From positions 1,054,001 through 1,118,000 of the forward strand of contig NZ_OESS01000001.1 in NCBI RefSeq assembly GCF_900240285.1: 64,000 bases of DNA, in the 5' to 3' direction. Shown one piece after another: positions 63,085 to 64,000 of this stretch. Position 1 is the first letter of the stretch; each line of letters starts with the position of its first letter. The notes below the pieces were generated by a model. The model ran no database searches. It saw nothing but the letters and a program-made list of their open reading frames with translations, and was not told the DNA's origin. The position numbers and the translations under genes are program-made. The stretch is from Halobacillus sp. Marseille-P3879. Lineage in GTDB: Bacteria > Bacillota > Bacilli > Bacillales > Halobacillaceae.

Positions 63085-64000
63085 ATGAGCGAATACGTCA
63101 GGGAGTCGCATCAATCCGTTGTTCAGAAAAAAGTAAAATCGAATGTACACAAACCTAAGAAGCAGAAGTCGCTGTGGTGGATGTACCTCCCCGCATTACT
63201 TGTTGTCAGTCTGTTTATTATCTATCCCTTTTTAAACGGGATCCGTGTATCTTTTACCGATTGGAACGGTTTTTCACAGACGAGAAATTACATTGGTTTT
63301 GAACAGTATACTAGAATGCTGCGTGACCCGGACACATGGCTTGTCGTCAAAAACACTCTGCTTTACGGAATTGGGAGTACTATTTTTCAAAATGTAATTG
63401 GCTTATTGTACGCGCTGCTGCTCAATAAGAGCATCCGCTTCAAATCTTTTACAAGAACAATCATTTATCTGCCTGTTATTATTAGTCCGTTAGTGATGGG
63501 GTATATTTGGTACTTCTTCTTTGCTTATCAAGGCGGGGCATTAAACGATGCTTTCACGTTGTTTGGGCTCAGCCCTGTAAATGCCCTGGGCAATCCGGAT
63601 TTAAATCCATGGATCATAGTGTTTGTTAATACTTATCAATTCGTAGGAATTGCGATGATTATTTATCTGGCAGGGTTACAAAGTATTTCTAAAGATTTCT
63701 ATGAAGCTGCCCAAATCGATGGAGCTTCGATTTTCCAACAGTTTAAAAAGATTACCCTTCCTTTATTAATGCCGGCGATTACAATCAACATGGTGTTAAA
63801 CGTCATCGGCGGTCTTAAACTGTTTGATGTCATTATTGCTCTTACCGGCGGCGGTCCGGGCAACGCGTCTCAGTCTATGTCGACGTTTATGTATGACCTT
63901 TATTTCAGCAGGCAGGATGCAGGGTATGCAGCTACACAAGGGGTGTTGATGGCACTTATTATCCTTGTGATCAGCTTACTCGCTCTCTTCTATTTCAAAC
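63085..64000 (+). CDS. sugar ABC transporter permease (MalF/UgpA type), partial at window end
   Basis: ATG 63085 follows TAGGAG and the frame runs to the window edge without a stop (305 codons seen). After a basic N-terminus come about six membrane segments and the ATPase-contact EAA loop [20 protein letters not shown]. It is the first permease of the sugar importer whose binding protein lies upstream; the second permease should follow outside the window. Confidence 0.9.
   Translation, partial: MSEYVRESHQSVVQKKVKSNVHKPKKQKSLWWMYLPALLVVSLFIIYPFLNGIRVSFTDWNGFSQTRNYIGFEQYTRMLRDPDTWLVVKNTLLYGIGSTIFQNVIGLLYALLLNKSIRFKSFTRTIIYLPVIISPLVMGYIWYFFFAYQGGALNDAFTLFGLSPVNALGNPDLNPWIIVFVNTYQFVGIAMIIYLAGLQSISKDFYEAAQIDGASIFQQFKKITLPLLMPAITINMVLNVIGGLKLFDVIIALTGGGPGNASQSMSTFMYDLYFSRQDAGYAATQGVLMALIILVISLLALFYFK

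Overview
The window looks like the chromosome of a low-to-mid GC Gram-positive, most likely a moderately halophilic or halotolerant member of the Bacillaceae. The grounds are strong GGAGG-type ribosome binding sites, frequent TTG/GTG starts, several cre-like CcpA boxes, lipobox solute-binding proteins with very acidic mature parts, and Bacillus-type gene neighbourhoods (YdeC/YdeD-like pair, YjmC-YjmD-UxuA-YjmF set, BtuD-CbiZ fusion). No tRNA, rRNA, CRISPR array, prophage or intact insertion sequence was seen.

Layout. 1-1.5 kb: start of a divergent AraC regulator, an EamA exporter and a small unknown protein. 1.7-7.1 kb: RpiR regulator, PTS IIABC and GH38 alpha-mannosidase, probably for mannosylglycerate; then a frameshifted HAD phosphatase. 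7.9-21.5 kb: hexuronate/aldonate region with a ROK repressor, two complete TRAP transporters, an Ldh2-type dehydrogenase, a zinc alcohol dehydrogenase, mannonate dehydratase and a mannonate/fructuronate oxidoreductase, interrupted by a secreted M14 peptidase. A triple overlapping operator array and a cre box precede the second half. 21.7-25.5 kb: GH13 amylase, coiled-coil membrane protein, DUF819 membrane protein. 25.6-36.4 kb: a cobalamin riboswitch followed by twelve tightly packed genes for corrinoid uptake, salvage and late B12 synthesis. 36.5-39.3 kb: M20 amidohydrolase, a small zinc-ribbon protein and a second frameshifted HAD gene. 39.4-45.2 kb: PRD regulator, ascorbate-type PTS IIB and IIC, transketolase. 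45.5-53.2 kb: a secreted unknown protein, then a seven-gene operon that should make dTDP-Fuc4NAc and place a sugar on a surface polymer through a lipid-linked carrier. 53.5-59.7 kb: a YhdT/PanF-type pantothenate symporter followed by an M20 deacylase, a 3-isopropylmalate-dehydrogenase-family enzyme, an SDR and an aldehyde dehydrogenase. 59.8-64 kb: DUF3892 protein, LacI regulator and the start of a sugar ABC transporter operon.

Two things stand out. First, the 53.5-59.7 kb operon matches, enzyme class by enzyme class, the biochemically described route pantothenate -> pantoate + beta-alanine -> aldopantoate -> 3,3-dimethylmalate -> 2-oxoisovalerate, so it is a candidate complete pantothenate catabolic operon with its own importer. 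This is inference from families and order. Second, about eighteen copies of a short palindrome, GTACC-N-GGTAC, with associated polypurine tracts, lie only between 36.4 and 60.3 kb and only between gene blocks, bracketing several of them. I do not recognise this repeat family.
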